Part shown: one piece after another, positions 54,882 to 63,351 of the stretch
Layout: each line of letters starts with the position of its first letter
Position numbering within the stretch: the stretch's first letter is position 1
From: an uncultured Christensenellaceae bacterium
GTDB lineage: Bacteria; Bacillota; Clostridia; Christensenellales; CAG-314
Assembly (NCBI GenBank): GCA_910587795.1
Contig: CAJUNH010000002.1
Coordinates: 144,560 to 208,559, forward strand
Direction of reading: 5' to 3'
DNA length: 64,000 nt
The notes under the pieces: model-generated
Told to the model about the DNA's origin: nothing
Seen by the model: only the letters and a program-made list of their open reading frames with translations
Database searches by the model: none
Translations under genes and position numbers: made by a program

Positions 54882-55970
54882 GTGATACTTTACAAAAACG
54901 GTTCGGCGCTTATCAACGGACAGTTGACGTTAACGGATATAGCGGTAAACCACGGACGCATAATAGCCATAGATCAGGATATCGTTCCCGATGCGGAAAC
55001 GGAAGTTGTAGACTGCAAAGGCAGATATATTTTACCCGCTTTGGTGGACGTACATACTCACGGCGCTGCGGGGTACGATTTTAATACCGCCGATTTGGAC
55101 GGTATGAAAAAAATCGTGGAGTTTTACGTCGCCCACGGCGTAGGCACCGTGCTGCCGACCGTAATGACGGATAACGACGAAGTAATCTGCCGTCAGGTTG
55201 CGTTAATTGCGGACCTTGCAAAGGAATATCCCGAAGTTAAGGGCATACACCTCGAAGGACCTTTTTTAAGCGAAAAATTCAGCGGAGCAATGCCGAAGCA
55301 GTTTTTACAGACGCCTTCTTTTGAAAAATTTTTAACGTACCAAAAGGCGGCGCAAGGGTTAATCAAGCTGATTACAATCGCCCCGGAACTGCCCCGTGCA
55401 ACGGATTTTATCGTAGAAGCCGTAACGGCGCGGGTAAAGGTGTCGCTGGGGCATAGCGGAGCGGACTACGCAACGGTAAAGGCGGCGCTAAACGCGGGAG
55501 CGGTAAGTTTTACTCACTTCGGCAACGGTATGTCCCAAATGGACAGACTTAATCTTAATATGGTAGGCTCGGCGTTAAACGCAGCCAACGCGTATGCGGA
55601 GGTTATCTGCGACGGTAAACACGTAGATGCCGACGTACTCAAATTTTTGGTCAAAACAAAGGGTGTAAATAACGTTATAGGCATAACGGACAGTATGATG
55701 GCGGCGGGGCTTGCCGACGGCGACTATACGCTGGGTGCAGTTAAAGTAACGGTAAATAACGGCGATGTGTTTTTACAAGGCACGACCAAACGTGCGGGCA
55801 GCGTGTTAGATGCGTACAGCGGATTGGCAAACGTAGTTAAGTTTACGGGGCTGCCCCTTGCCGAAGCAATAAAACTGTGGACAATTAACCCTGCAAAAAT
55901 GCTGGGTCTGGACGGACGTATAGGCACGATCGAGGTAGGCAAAGACGCGGACTTTATACTGTTCGGTTAA
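54882..55970 (+). CDS. nagA: N-acetylglucosamine-6-phosphate deacetylase
   Basis: A 362-residue amidohydrolase that deacetylates GlcNAc-6-phosphate to glucosamine-6-phosphate, recycling cell-wall amino sugar or catabolising chitin-type sugars. Metal-site motifs V-D-V-H-T-H-G near residue 57, H-L-E-G-P near 125 and G-H-S-G-A near 191 are present, as is the catalytic Asp in I-T-D-S-M near residue 268. It starts with GTG, with GGAGG 7 bp upstream. No nagB is next to it. Confidence 0.95.
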   Translation: MILYKNGSALINGQLTLTDIAVNHGRIIAIDQDIVPDAETEVVDCKGRYILPALVDVHTHGAAGYDFNTADLDGMKKIVEFYVAHGVGTVLPTVMTDNDEVICRQVALIADLAKEYPEVKGIHLEGPFLSEKFSGAMPKQFLQTPSFEKFLTYQKAAQGLIKLITIAPELPRATDFIVEAVTARVKVSLGHSGADYATVKAALNAGAVSFTHFGNGMSQMDRLNLNMVGSALNAANAYAEVICDGKHVDADVLKFLVKTKGVNNVIGITDSMMAAGLADGDYTLGAVKVTVNNGDVFLQGTTKRAGSVLDAYSGLANVVKFTGLPLAEAIKLWTINPAKMLGLDGRIGTIEVGKDADFILFG

Positions 55971-56093
55971 AAATTTTTAACGGCAAAATATAAGCGGCGT
56001 TATATCGAATTCAGCCGTAATTGCGTATACTGTTATAAAAAACGTTTTATGCAGGCATAAAGCCGAATTTATGGAAAATCGTATCTGCGGATA

Positions 56094-56122
56094 TTGACAA
56101 TTATCAAAAAATTTGCTATAAT
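56094..56122 (+). promoter_or_regulatory. Perfect-consensus promoter of the SPFH gene
   Basis: TTGACA at 56094-56099, exactly 17 bp, TATAAT at 56117-56122: an exact sigma-A consensus. It precedes the structured leader. Confidence 0.88.
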
Positions 56123-56129
56123 GATAATG

Positions 56130-56275
56130 CAAAGCGGGAGTACTGTTTGCACAAATATGAGGGAGTAATCGGCGTTAAACGCGCTGCTCGCACCGTCAGC
56201 ACAACTTATGTAAAACGTAAGTTCGGTAGAGATTAAAGTATAAGACTCATACGGGATTTCCGTATGAGTTTTTTT
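56130..56275 (+). promoter_or_regulatory. yybP-ykoY-like (Mn2+) riboswitch with terminator
   Basis: Sequence marks in yybP-ykoY order: GAGGGAGTA around 56159-56167, CCGTCAGCA at 56193-56201, a P-stem AACTTA(T)/(G)TAAGTT, and CGGTAGAGA at 56224-56232. A strong terminator follows: ACTCATACGG (56245-56254) with CCGTATGAGT (56260-56269), then T's. TATGAG at 56156-56161 can pair with CTCATA (56246-56251), so aptamer formation would block the terminator. The family gives an ON switch for Mn2+; the match here is by eye and the P1 stem is weak. Confidence 0.55.
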
Positions 56276-56364
56276 GTTTGCAAATATTATACGGAATACT
56301 TGCAACGATATATCGCTTTGAAAAATATTAAAAATGCGGTAAAGGTGTCCGCAAAGGAGTTATT

Positions 56365-57414
56365 ATGTTAGGAGTAATTGTAGCAATAATTTTGGTTCTT
56401 TTAGTAGGCGCTTGTATTGCGGGTGCGATATTGTTCCGCAGTAAAAAGCATCGCAACAATAAGTTTTTTATTGCTTGCGTTTCGGTTGCCTGCGTTGGTT
56501 TTGTTGTGTTTATGACGGTGCCGTTTTCTATCAATACCGTCCAGCCCGGTCAGGTTGCCGTAGTTAAAGTGTGGGGCGAAGCAAGATACACACGCAACCC
56601 CGGTACTTATTTTGATTTTTGGATAAGCAACCAGTACGAAGTATACGATACGACTGTTCAGCAGGAAGATATAGCCACTATGTGCTATTCGTCCGACGCG
56701 CAAACAATGGACGTAAACATCGTGGTGCAGTATCAAATTCAATCCAACAGATCTATCGAAATAGCAAACAACTACGGCGGATTGGAAAGGCTGTCGCAGC
56801 GTATTCAGTCGGTGTCTATCGACAAGGCAAAAACGGTGCTTTCCAAAAAGTCCGCAATGAATATTATCGAAACCCGCGCTTCCGTCAGCCCCGATATCGA
56901 AAAGGCAATCAAGGAAACGGTTCAGGGCGATTACTACGTGGATATCGTCACGGTTGTTATTACAAATATAGATTTTTCCGACGCGTTTGAAGCAACGGTT
57001 GAGGATAAAATGATTGCCGAACAACAACAGTTAAAGGCAAAGTACGAAAAGGAAAAAGCCATTATTGAAGCGGAAAAGGAGTTGGAAGTTGCCAAACTTG
57101 CCGCACAGGCAAACATCGCAAAAGCGCAGGGCGACGCCGAAGCCGTTGCCGTCAAGGCGCAGGCGGAAGCAAACGCAATCAAACTTAAATCGATAGAAGT
57201 TGCGCGTATGCTGGGCTTTAATATAAAGGAAACAGCAACAGAAGACGGCGTATATTACGATATAGACTTTACGGGCAAAACGGAACAGGAAATAAAGCTG
57301 ATAAGCGAATATTTAAGATACGTGGAATATCTGGAAGTTTGGGACGGCAAATTGCCCTCCGTTATGGGCGGCGACAACGCCAACGTATTTATTCCCGTCA
57401 ATCCGCAGCAGTAA
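56365..57414 (+). CDS. SPFH (prohibitin/stomatin-type) domain protein
   Basis: A 349-residue membrane protein. Two hydrophobic N-terminal segments (about residues 3-25 and 35-55) precede an SPFH domain starting at V-Q-P-G-Q-V-A-V-V near 59. A long Ala/Glu/Lys-rich coiled coil runs from about 220 to 275, and a Val/Pro-rich tail ends the protein. Such proteins assemble into large rings and organise membrane microdomains or protease complexes. AAAGGAG precedes the ATG. The transcript appears to be controlled by the leader at 56130-56275. Confidence 0.88.
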   Translation: MLGVIVAIILVLLVGACIAGAILFRSKKHRNNKFFIACVSVACVGFVVFMTVPFSINTVQPGQVAVVKVWGEARYTRNPGTYFDFWISNQYEVYDTTVQQEDIATMCYSSDAQTMDVNIVVQYQIQSNRSIEIANNYGGLERLSQRIQSVSIDKAKTVLSKKSAMNIIETRASVSPDIEKAIKETVQGDYYVDIVTVVITNIDFSDAFEATVEDKMIAEQQQLKAKYEKEKAIIEAEKELEVAKLAAQANIAKAQGDAEAVAVKAQAEANAIKLKSIEVARMLGFNIKETATEDGVYYDIDFTGKTEQEIKLISEYLRYVEYLEVWDGKLPSVMGGDNANVFIPVNPQQ

Positions 57415-57475
57415 TGGGTTTATTAATTGTGTAATACGGGCAAAAATTGAAATATTATAAAACGCTTGACTAATT

Positions 57476-57504
57476 TAAAGGCGCATAGTACAATATACGG
57501 GCAT
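57476..57504 (+). promoter_or_regulatory. rpmE promoter
   Basis: TTGACT at 57476-57481, 17 bp, TACAAT at 57499-57504. Confidence 0.75.
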
Positions 57505-57550
57505 AGGTAGGGGACTGCTCTGCAAATTTTATAAAGCGAGGTAATGCAAT

Positions 57551-57757
57551 ATGAAACAAGGTATACATCCTAATTATCATGAAGCGACTGTTGTATGTGC
57601 TTGTGGCGCAACCTTTAAGACCGGTACTACAAAAGATACCGATACAATCAAGGTAGAAATCTGCAACAAATGCCACCCTTATTTTACGGGTAAGCAAAAG
57701 TTGGTAGACGCAGGCGGACGCGTAGACAAGTTCAAGAAAAAGTACGGACTTCAATAA
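57551..57757 (+). CDS. rpmE: 50S ribosomal protein L31 (Zn-binding)
   Basis: A 68-residue ribosomal protein L31 of the Cys-containing type: C16, C18, C38 and C41 form a zinc site. It begins M-K-Q-G-I-H-P, as expected. It bridges the two ribosomal subunits. The gene has its own promoter and a strong terminator. GCGAGG gives the start. Confidence 0.98.
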   Translation: MKQGIHPNYHEATVVCACGATFKTGTTKDTDTIKVEICNKCHPYFTGKQKLVDAGGRVDKFKKKYGLQ

Positions 57758-57762
57758 TACTG

Positions 57763-57799
57763 GTAACGGGGGAAAGTTTTTTGCTTTCTCCCGTTTTTA
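57763..57799 (+). terminator. rpmE terminator
   Basis: ACGGG(G)GAAAG pairs with CTTTC(T)CCCGT around a T-rich loop, followed by TTTT. Confidence 0.88.
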
Positions 57800-57921
57800 T
57801 TAAAAAAATAAAACGTCGGTATTTTAAGTTTCATTTGCGCGTAAGCGCGTGTTTATATAAATATAAACGCTATGATAAAATTCGGCGTAATTAACTCGTT
57901 TTTATAAATTAATATAATTTT

Positions 57922-58170
57922 ATAATAGCATACGAACAACCATTAACCGCGTTTATCTACAACAAACTGCTATTAATTACTCGCTATTACATCGTATCAC
58001 GTTGATGATAATGTATTGCGATGTATTTTGTTCGTGTACGATATAATAAAATATAGACAGCAATCAACGGCGTTTAACTACAACTAATTACTCTTAATCG
58101 CACGCTATTACATCGTATACGTGGATAAAAAATATTTCTATTGGTATGGTTCGTGGACAATATTATATTT
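57922..58170. repeat. Tandem pair of ~121 bp dyad repeats, locus 2
   Basis: A well-kept copy (57922-58042) and a degraded copy (58043-58170) of the unit found at 22476-22720. TAATAGCA/TGCTATTA and ATCGTA(T)CACG/CGTGTACGAT arms are intact in the first. Confidence 0.82.
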
Positions 58171-58201
58171 TGTATTAAAAACAATTTAAGCAAAATACGT
58201 A

Positions 58202-58240
58202 ACAGACGCTTTGTGATATTTACACAAAGCGTCTGTATTA
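58202..58240. terminator. Long perfect hairpin
   Basis: A perfect 14 bp inverted repeat, ACAGACGCTTTGTG/CACAAAGCGTCTGT, around ATATTTA. Flanking T/A tracts are modest. It lies downstream of the minus-strand lipoprotein gene at some distance. Confidence 0.6.
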
Positions 58241-58458
58241 TTCGGGTTTACTTGTTTTACAATGATTTTACGTGCGATGCGCTGTCCTTGTTCGGCAGTT
58301 TAATCTAAATGCTTATTTTGATTAAATTCGTTGCCGAAATATCTTTTTACAACGTAATGCTTTAATCGGTTTGTTATTCGGCAAATTAGTCTGGCTGTTC
58401 CGCTGTTGAGTCGGGCGTAAGTATCTTACGATTTACACCTTTTTGTTGTTTAACTTTT

Positions 58459-59112
58459 TTATTTGATTTCGGTTATTTCACCTTTATCGGCATCTACGGC
58501 AAGGTTAAAACTGCAGTAATTGTCTTTTGCGGTGACGTTTTTTACGGTAAACTTGCAGTCGAGTTTTAAGTTAAAAGAGTCTATTCCTTCGCTTCCAAAG
58601 CAATAGTTGGACGTAAACATATAAGGCCAATCGGTTTTTGACGGAAATTTAAATCCCCATTGAATTTCGTCTAAATTATACGAAGCGGGACATGCGCCGT
58701 ACATAATACCGTCCGAATTACAGGGATAATAGTCTTTTTGTTTTAATTCCGCTCCGCCGTCCGGAATTACCGTTATGTGAATATACCCGCTTTTGTTAAA
58801 ATATTTGCCGAAAGATGTTTCTCCATTTTGCTTTAAATGTATACCGGGAATAAATTGACTTGTAACTTCCGCTGTGTAGACGGGTTTGTCGACGGAGGTA
58901 GGCAGCGATTTAAATACGCTGACTTTTAATGCGATGTACCCGTATTTTTCAAAAACGTGCGTATACTGTCCCTGGGTTATCAACGTTTGTTTTTTAGCTT
59001 CTTTAAGGGAATAATCTTCTTGTTTGGGGTTGGGTGACGGGGAACACCCGTACGCGCTTAATGCAACAAGTAATATAAGGAATATTAATAGCGATAGTTT
59101 TAATTTTTTCAT
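58459..59112 (-). CDS. Hypothetical lipoprotein
   Basis: A 217-residue exported lipoprotein. The signal peptide ends in L-S-A-Y-G-C, giving a lipid-modified Cys at residue 23. The mature part is beta-rich, with an N-terminal linker rich in Pro and Lys and four further Cys that may form disulphides (about residues 131, 140, 171 and 186). AAAGGAGG precedes the start. I do not recognise the family. It is monocistronic, followed by gene-free DNA. Confidence 0.78.
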   Translation of the reverse strand: MKKLKLSLLIFLILLVALSAYGCSPSPNPKQEDYSLKEAKKQTLITQGQYTHVFEKYGYIALKVSVFKSLPTSVDKPVYTAEVTSQFIPGIHLKQNGETSFGKYFNKSGYIHITVIPDGGAELKQKDYYPCNSDGIMYGACPASYNLDEIQWGFKFPSKTDWPYMFTSNYCFGSEGIDSFNLKLDCKFTVKNVTAKDNYCSFNLAVDADKGEITEIK

Positions 59113-59199
59113 ACGGTTGTCCTCCTTTTAATCAGGTTGCAAAATGGGAACAATGGTGTAAAAAGAAAAAATATCACCTCCTAGTATAATACTTTGCCG

Positions 59200-60078
59200 T
59201 CAACTCGGTATTTCATCGAATATGCTTGTTTGTTTATTGCGTTCGGGAAATTTGCGCATATAGGCAAAAATTTTGTCCGTATCGTGCATAACGCCGTACT
59301 TTTCGCATTGTTCGTTAAGTACGCGCATAAGTTTGCCGTGATTAGGGCTTACGCAATTATACGCATAGCCGAATACGTCTATGTACCGTTGCTTTAATTG
59401 CGGAAAGTACTTGTCCAACGCTGCGTAAAACGGTTCGCGGCTTCCCGAGCGCATAGTCGTACCGAAGCCAAAGCAGATAATGCCTTTAACGTTTGCGTCG
59501 AAGCAGTAGTCTAACAGTCCGCGCAGATTTTTTTCCGTATCGTTTATAAACGGAAGCACGGGCGAAATCCACACAACGGTAGGTATATTGAGCCGCTGCA
59601 TTTGCTTTAACATAAGATATCTGCTGTTTGTAGAACAGACGTTGGGTTCGATAAATGAAGTCAAACCGTCGTCAAAAGTAGTAAGGGTGGTTTGTACTAC
59701 GCATTTTGCATTGCCGTTTATGGATTGTAAAAGGTCTGCGTCGCGTAATATTCTGTCGGATTTTGTCTGTATTGCCGCGCCGAATCCAAATTCGTCTATT
59801 ACTTGCAGACATTTGCGGGTTAGCAAAAGTTTTTCTTCGCAATGCATATAAGGGTCGCTCATAGAGCCTGTTCCTATCATACACTTTTTGCGTTTTTTGC
59901 TAAGTGCGGCACGTAATAAATCGGGCGCGTTTTGTTTGACTTCTACGTCGGCAAACGCGTGTTTCATTCGGTAGCAGTCGCTTTGAGCGTCGCAATAAAT
60001 ACAGCCGTGGGTACACCCGCGGTATATGTTCATTCCGTTTTGCGCAGACAGCAGGCTTTTTGCAGTTACAAAATGCAT
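59200..60078 (-). CDS. Radical SAM protein, spore photoproduct lyase-like
   Basis: A 292-residue radical SAM enzyme. The iron-sulphur motif is C22-x3-C26-x2-C29 (in G-C-T-H-G-C-I-Y-C), near the N-terminus. The following segments, including G-T-G-S-M-S-D-P-Y, are typical of the SPL family, whose namesake repairs the spore photoproduct in DNA. Short relatives of this type, often called SPL-family radical SAM proteins, are common in Clostridia and not all repair DNA. The known SPL catalytic Cys (downstream) cannot be confirmed. It is transcribed alone. Confidence 0.88.
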   Translation of the reverse strand: MHFVTAKSLLSAQNGMNIYRGCTHGCIYCDAQSDCYRMKHAFADVEVKQNAPDLLRAALSKKRKKCMIGTGSMSDPYMHCEEKLLLTRKCLQVIDEFGFGAAIQTKSDRILRDADLLQSINGNAKCVVQTTLTTFDDGLTSFIEPNVCSTNSRYLMLKQMQRLNIPTVVWISPVLPFINDTEKNLRGLLDYCFDANVKGIICFGFGTTMRSGSREPFYAALDKYFPQLKQRYIDVFGYAYNCVSPNHGKLMRVLNEQCEKYGVMHDTDKIFAYMRKFPERNKQTSIFDEIPS

Positions 60079-60525
60079 AAGTTCTCTCTTTGTAATAATA
60101 AAATTATATCACGGCATTATATACGGTGTCAATATACAATTTGGGCTCAACGTTGGAAAAGCAGTGTAAAAGCCAATTTTGATTACAGTCTTACTGTACG
60201 TCTGTTGCCGGAAAAACGCATTGAACTCGTTTTTGCACCGACGCGTCGCTTTTTTTTTCGCGTTACTCTCTCCTTAATGTTTAGAGTACGCCAATGCGCG
60301 ATTAGGCAAATAAAAAAAACGTTACGGCGGCTTATATTTAGAATTTTTGCTGCTAAAAATAAATAATGTCTCAAAGCATAATAGCGCAAACAAAGGATAT
60401 ACTTAATATAACATATAACGCATTCGGCAGTGTTTTGTCGGCACGTTTAGATACGTGAAGTATTGTAATAAAGCTGTTTTTAAGGCAACTGTAATAAAAA
60501 TATTATATACTTTATTATTTTTGCA
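60079..60525. other. Gene-free stretch
   Basis: Contains AT-rich sequence and no supported gene or RNA. The only element seen is the promoter at its right end. Confidence 0.5.
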
Positions 60526-60554
60526 TTGAAATATTTTAATTTAAATGGTATAAT
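60526..60554 (+). promoter_or_regulatory. Promoter of the flippase-like gene
   Basis: TTGAAA at 60526-60531, 17 bp, TATAAT at 60549-60554 preceded by TGG. Confidence 0.75.
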
Positions 60555-60607
60555 AGAAAAAATTATTGCGTTATTTAAAGTAAGGCGACAAGTTTAAAAG
60601 GAATTAT

Positions 60608-61942
60608 ATGAGCGAAAACAAGCAAACGCCGCCAACGGTTAAAGATACTACAAAAAAGTCGGCTAACGTTAATAAAGCGTTACAAAGTTTCAGCAGCCGT
60701 CCAAGCGTAGAACCGCCCAAAAAGAGCAAAAATTGGGTGAGTCTTGTTTTGCTGCCTATTGTTATTGCTTTGGGCTTGTATTTTATGATTCAGCTTGTTA
60801 GCGACATTAACAAAGCGGAAGGTACGTGGTCGATTAACGACCTGATAAGCAACATAAACGTCAAATATCTGTTTGTAATGTTTGCGGCAATAATATTTGT
60901 AATGCTGCTGGAAAGCGTCAAGTATCTTATCGTAACTCACGCAGTAACGGGTAAGTTACGGCCGTTAGACAGTATAAAGGTTGCGTTTGTAGGCAAGTAC
61001 TACGACGATATCACGCCGTTCAGCGCAGGCGGACAGCCCATGCAAATCGTGTATCTGCATAAAAAAGGGCACTCTACTGGTACGTCGTCCGCAATAATAC
61101 TGATTAAATACTTTATACAAATGATGTGTTGGGTATCGATATGCTTTTTTCTTATGATACTTAACCGCGGAGTTTTGGACAAGTACGTAACGGGCGAACT
61201 GTACGGAATACCCACCAAGCAAATGCTGGTAATTGCGGGATGGATAGGTTGGGCTGTTAATGCAATATTGCCCTGCTCCATTGTGTTTTTTGCAATATTC
61301 CCCAAATTTACCAACAAAGTTTTGGAAGGCTGTATCAACATTGTAATTAATATAAGCTGGCGCGCGGCAAACCGCAGGGAACGCAAAACGGGCAAAAGCC
61401 AGCACGGTCGTAAAATAAAACTTATCCGCCGTAAGCGCAAGTGGATAGACAATGCAAATTCCGCCGTTGCGGATTTTAGATCGTCGTTTATCGTTATGGC
61501 GCATAAACCCTTGCATTTTATATCGTTGGTTGTTTCGTGTATAGCCGAACAGCTTGTAACCTGGGCGTTTCCGTTTATCGTGCTTATTGCGTTCGATAAA
61601 GGATTTGTACCGTCGGCGGAAATTGCTTTGGCAATAATGGCTTTAAACGTTTATACCGCAATGACCGTAACCGTAGTGCCAACTCCGGGCAACAGCGGAC
61701 TTATGGAAATTGTAATGGGCGTTGCCCTGTCCGCTATACTAGGCGCTGCGTCGGTATGGGTACTGGTTGGTTGGCGCATGTCAACGTACTATATATATAT
61801 TTTGATAGGTATGGGCATAACGATATTTGAATTTGTACGTAAGCTTGTGCGTAACAAACGCGAAAGTTTAAAACCAGTAGCGGTGCCGATTAACGCGGAA
61901 GCGGAAAGCACAACCGCAGATAAAACGGACGAAACAAAATAA
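60608..61942 (+). CDS. UPF0104/LPG-synthase TM-region (flippase-like) protein
   Basis: A 444-residue membrane protein of the UPF0104 family, the membrane region found in lysyl-phosphatidylglycerol synthase (MprF). About eight transmembrane segments start near residue 43 after a polar Thr/Lys/Ser N-terminus. The motif D-I-T-P-F-S-A-G-G-Q-P near 138 is a family hallmark. The soluble aminoacyl-transferase domain of MprF is absent, so this would move lipid rather than modify it; this is inference. A basic insert (about 250-278) is notable. It ends at a terminator, then murC. Confidence 0.85.
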   Translation: MSENKQTPPTVKDTTKKSANVNKALQSFSSRPSVEPPKKSKNWVSLVLLPIVIALGLYFMIQLVSDINKAEGTWSINDLISNINVKYLFVMFAAIIFVMLLESVKYLIVTHAVTGKLRPLDSIKVAFVGKYYDDITPFSAGGQPMQIVYLHKKGHSTGTSSAIILIKYFIQMMCWVSICFFLMILNRGVLDKYVTGELYGIPTKQMLVIAGWIGWAVNAILPCSIVFFAIFPKFTNKVLEGCINIVINISWRAANRRERKTGKSQHGRKIKLIRRKRKWIDNANSAVADFRSSFIVMAHKPLHFISLVVSCIAEQLVTWAFPFIVLIAFDKGFVPSAEIALAIMALNVYTAMTVTVVPTPGNSGLMEIVMGVALSAILGAASVWVLVGWRMSTYYIYILIGMGITIFEFVRKLVRNKRESLKPVAVPINAEAESTTADKTDETK

Positions 61943-61949
61943 ATAACAA

Positions 61950-61988
61950 AAAACAATCAACCGTAAAAGTCGATTGTTTTTTTTGTTG
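61950..61988 (+). terminator. Terminator
   Basis: AACAATC(A)AC pairs with GT(C)GATTGTT and is followed by about eight T. Confidence 0.85.
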
Positions 61989-62037
61989 CCGAATAAGGCA
62001 AATGCACTAATTATTTAAACTGTACATATATTACAAT

Positions 62038-63351
62038 ATGAAGTTACAGGATATCCCCGCGAGAGTGCATTTTGTAGGCGTGGGCGGAATAGGAATGAGC
62101 GCGCTTGCGCAATATTTACATAAATGCGGACGTATAGTCAGCGGCAGCGACCGCGTGCAAAGCGAGCAGACTAAGGCGCTTGCAAATATGGGTATACGCA
62201 TATATACGGGACACAATAAGTACAACGTGGACGGGGCGGAACTTGTTGTGCATACGTCTGCGGTACATAGCGATAACGTAGAATTGCAGGAAGCGGAAAA
62301 ACGCCGTATTCCCGTTATTCTGCGCGAGCAGCTTTTAGGAATAGTGTTTAACAGTTTTTCTACGCGTATAGCGGTATGCGGCACTCACGGCAAAACCACT
62401 GTAACGGCGATGATTCACAATATGCTGCAACGCTGCGGGATATCGCACTCGGCTTTTATAGGCGGACTGTATTGCGGCAATAATTTCTATTTCGGTACTA
62501 ACGTGGCGGTTGCGGAGGCTTGCGAATACAACCGTAGTTTTTTAAATTTAAAGCCCACTATAACGGTTTGTACAAATGCCGAATACGACCATCCCGACTG
62601 TTACGAAAGCGAATCCGCGGTAAAACAAGCGTTTAAGCGTTTTATTGCAAATACTTCGCAAAGCGGCGTTGCGGTGCTGCCTTATTCTCTTGCTAAGTTG
62701 GCAAAGGGGCGTAGGTGCGTTTTTTACGATACCGCTTTATCTGGAGAAATATCCGTAGACCAAGGCAAACCTTATTTTACGGCAAGCTACGGCAAACGTC
62801 TGGTAAACGTCCGTTTGTCGGTTGCGGGTAAACACAATGTTTTTAACGCTCTTGCCGCGCTTGCGGTAGGACGCGAACTGAAACTGCCGTTGGAACTATG
62901 CGCAATGTCGCTAAACGATTTTAAAGGGGTGGAACGGCGCTGGACGGAAAAAAACGTCGGCGGAGTAAAAGTAGTGTTTGATTACGCTCATCACCCTACG
63001 GAAATCGCCTGTTCGGTGTCGACTGCTTATAGCATTGCAAAGGGCAGAGTTTTGTGCGTGTTTCAACCGCATACGTATAGCCGTACAAAGGCATTTTTTA
63101 AGCAGTTTGCGCTGTGTTTTGCACAGGCAAGCGAAGTGGCGTATTTGCCGATTTATTCCGCGCGGGAAAAACCGATTAGGGGCGTTGATTCTCAAAAGCT
63201 GACGCGCATTGCTCAAAAGCGCAAAATTAACGCTAAATACTATCCTAACTTTAACGCTGCGGCAAAATGGATAAAACAAACTGCAAAAGTCGGAGACGTC
63301 GTACTTGTACTGGGCGCGGGCGACGTTGTGGAGATGGCAAAATTGTTATAG
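62038..63351 (+). CDS. murC: UDP-N-acetylmuramate--L-alanine ligase
   Basis: A 437-residue Mur ligase that adds the first L-Ala to UDP-MurNAc in peptidoglycan synthesis. The UDP-binding G-V-G-G-I-G-M is at residues 14-20 and the ATP-binding C-G-T-H-G-K-T-T near 114. The central domain has H-N-V-F-N-A-L-A-A and the C-terminal domain has D-Y-A-H-H-P-T-E, both family marks. No purine-rich ribosome site is visible. It is the last gene in the window; other mur genes are not here. Confidence 0.95.
   Translation: MKLQDIPARVHFVGVGGIGMSALAQYLHKCGRIVSGSDRVQSEQTKALANMGIRIYTGHNKYNVDGAELVVHTSAVHSDNVELQEAEKRRIPVILREQLLGIVFNSFSTRIAVCGTHGKTTVTAMIHNMLQRCGISHSAFIGGLYCGNNFYFGTNVAVAEACEYNRSFLNLKPTITVCTNAEYDHPDCYESESAVKQAFKRFIANTSQSGVAVLPYSLAKLAKGRRCVFYDTALSGEISVDQGKPYFTASYGKRLVNVRLSVAGKHNVFNALAALAVGRELKLPLELCAMSLNDFKGVERRWTEKNVGGVKVVFDYAHHPTEIACSVSTAYSIAKGRVLCVFQPHTYSRTKAFFKQFALCFAQASEVAYLPIYSAREKPIRGVDSQKLTRIAQKRKINAKYYPNFNAAAKWIKQTAKVGDVVLVLGAGDVVEMAKLL

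Noticed and set aside
59932..60366. 144-residue plus-strand frame opposite the SPL gene start
   Set aside because: Largely antisense to the radical SAM gene, no ribosome site, and the sequence is Arg/Phe-rich as in antisense frames.
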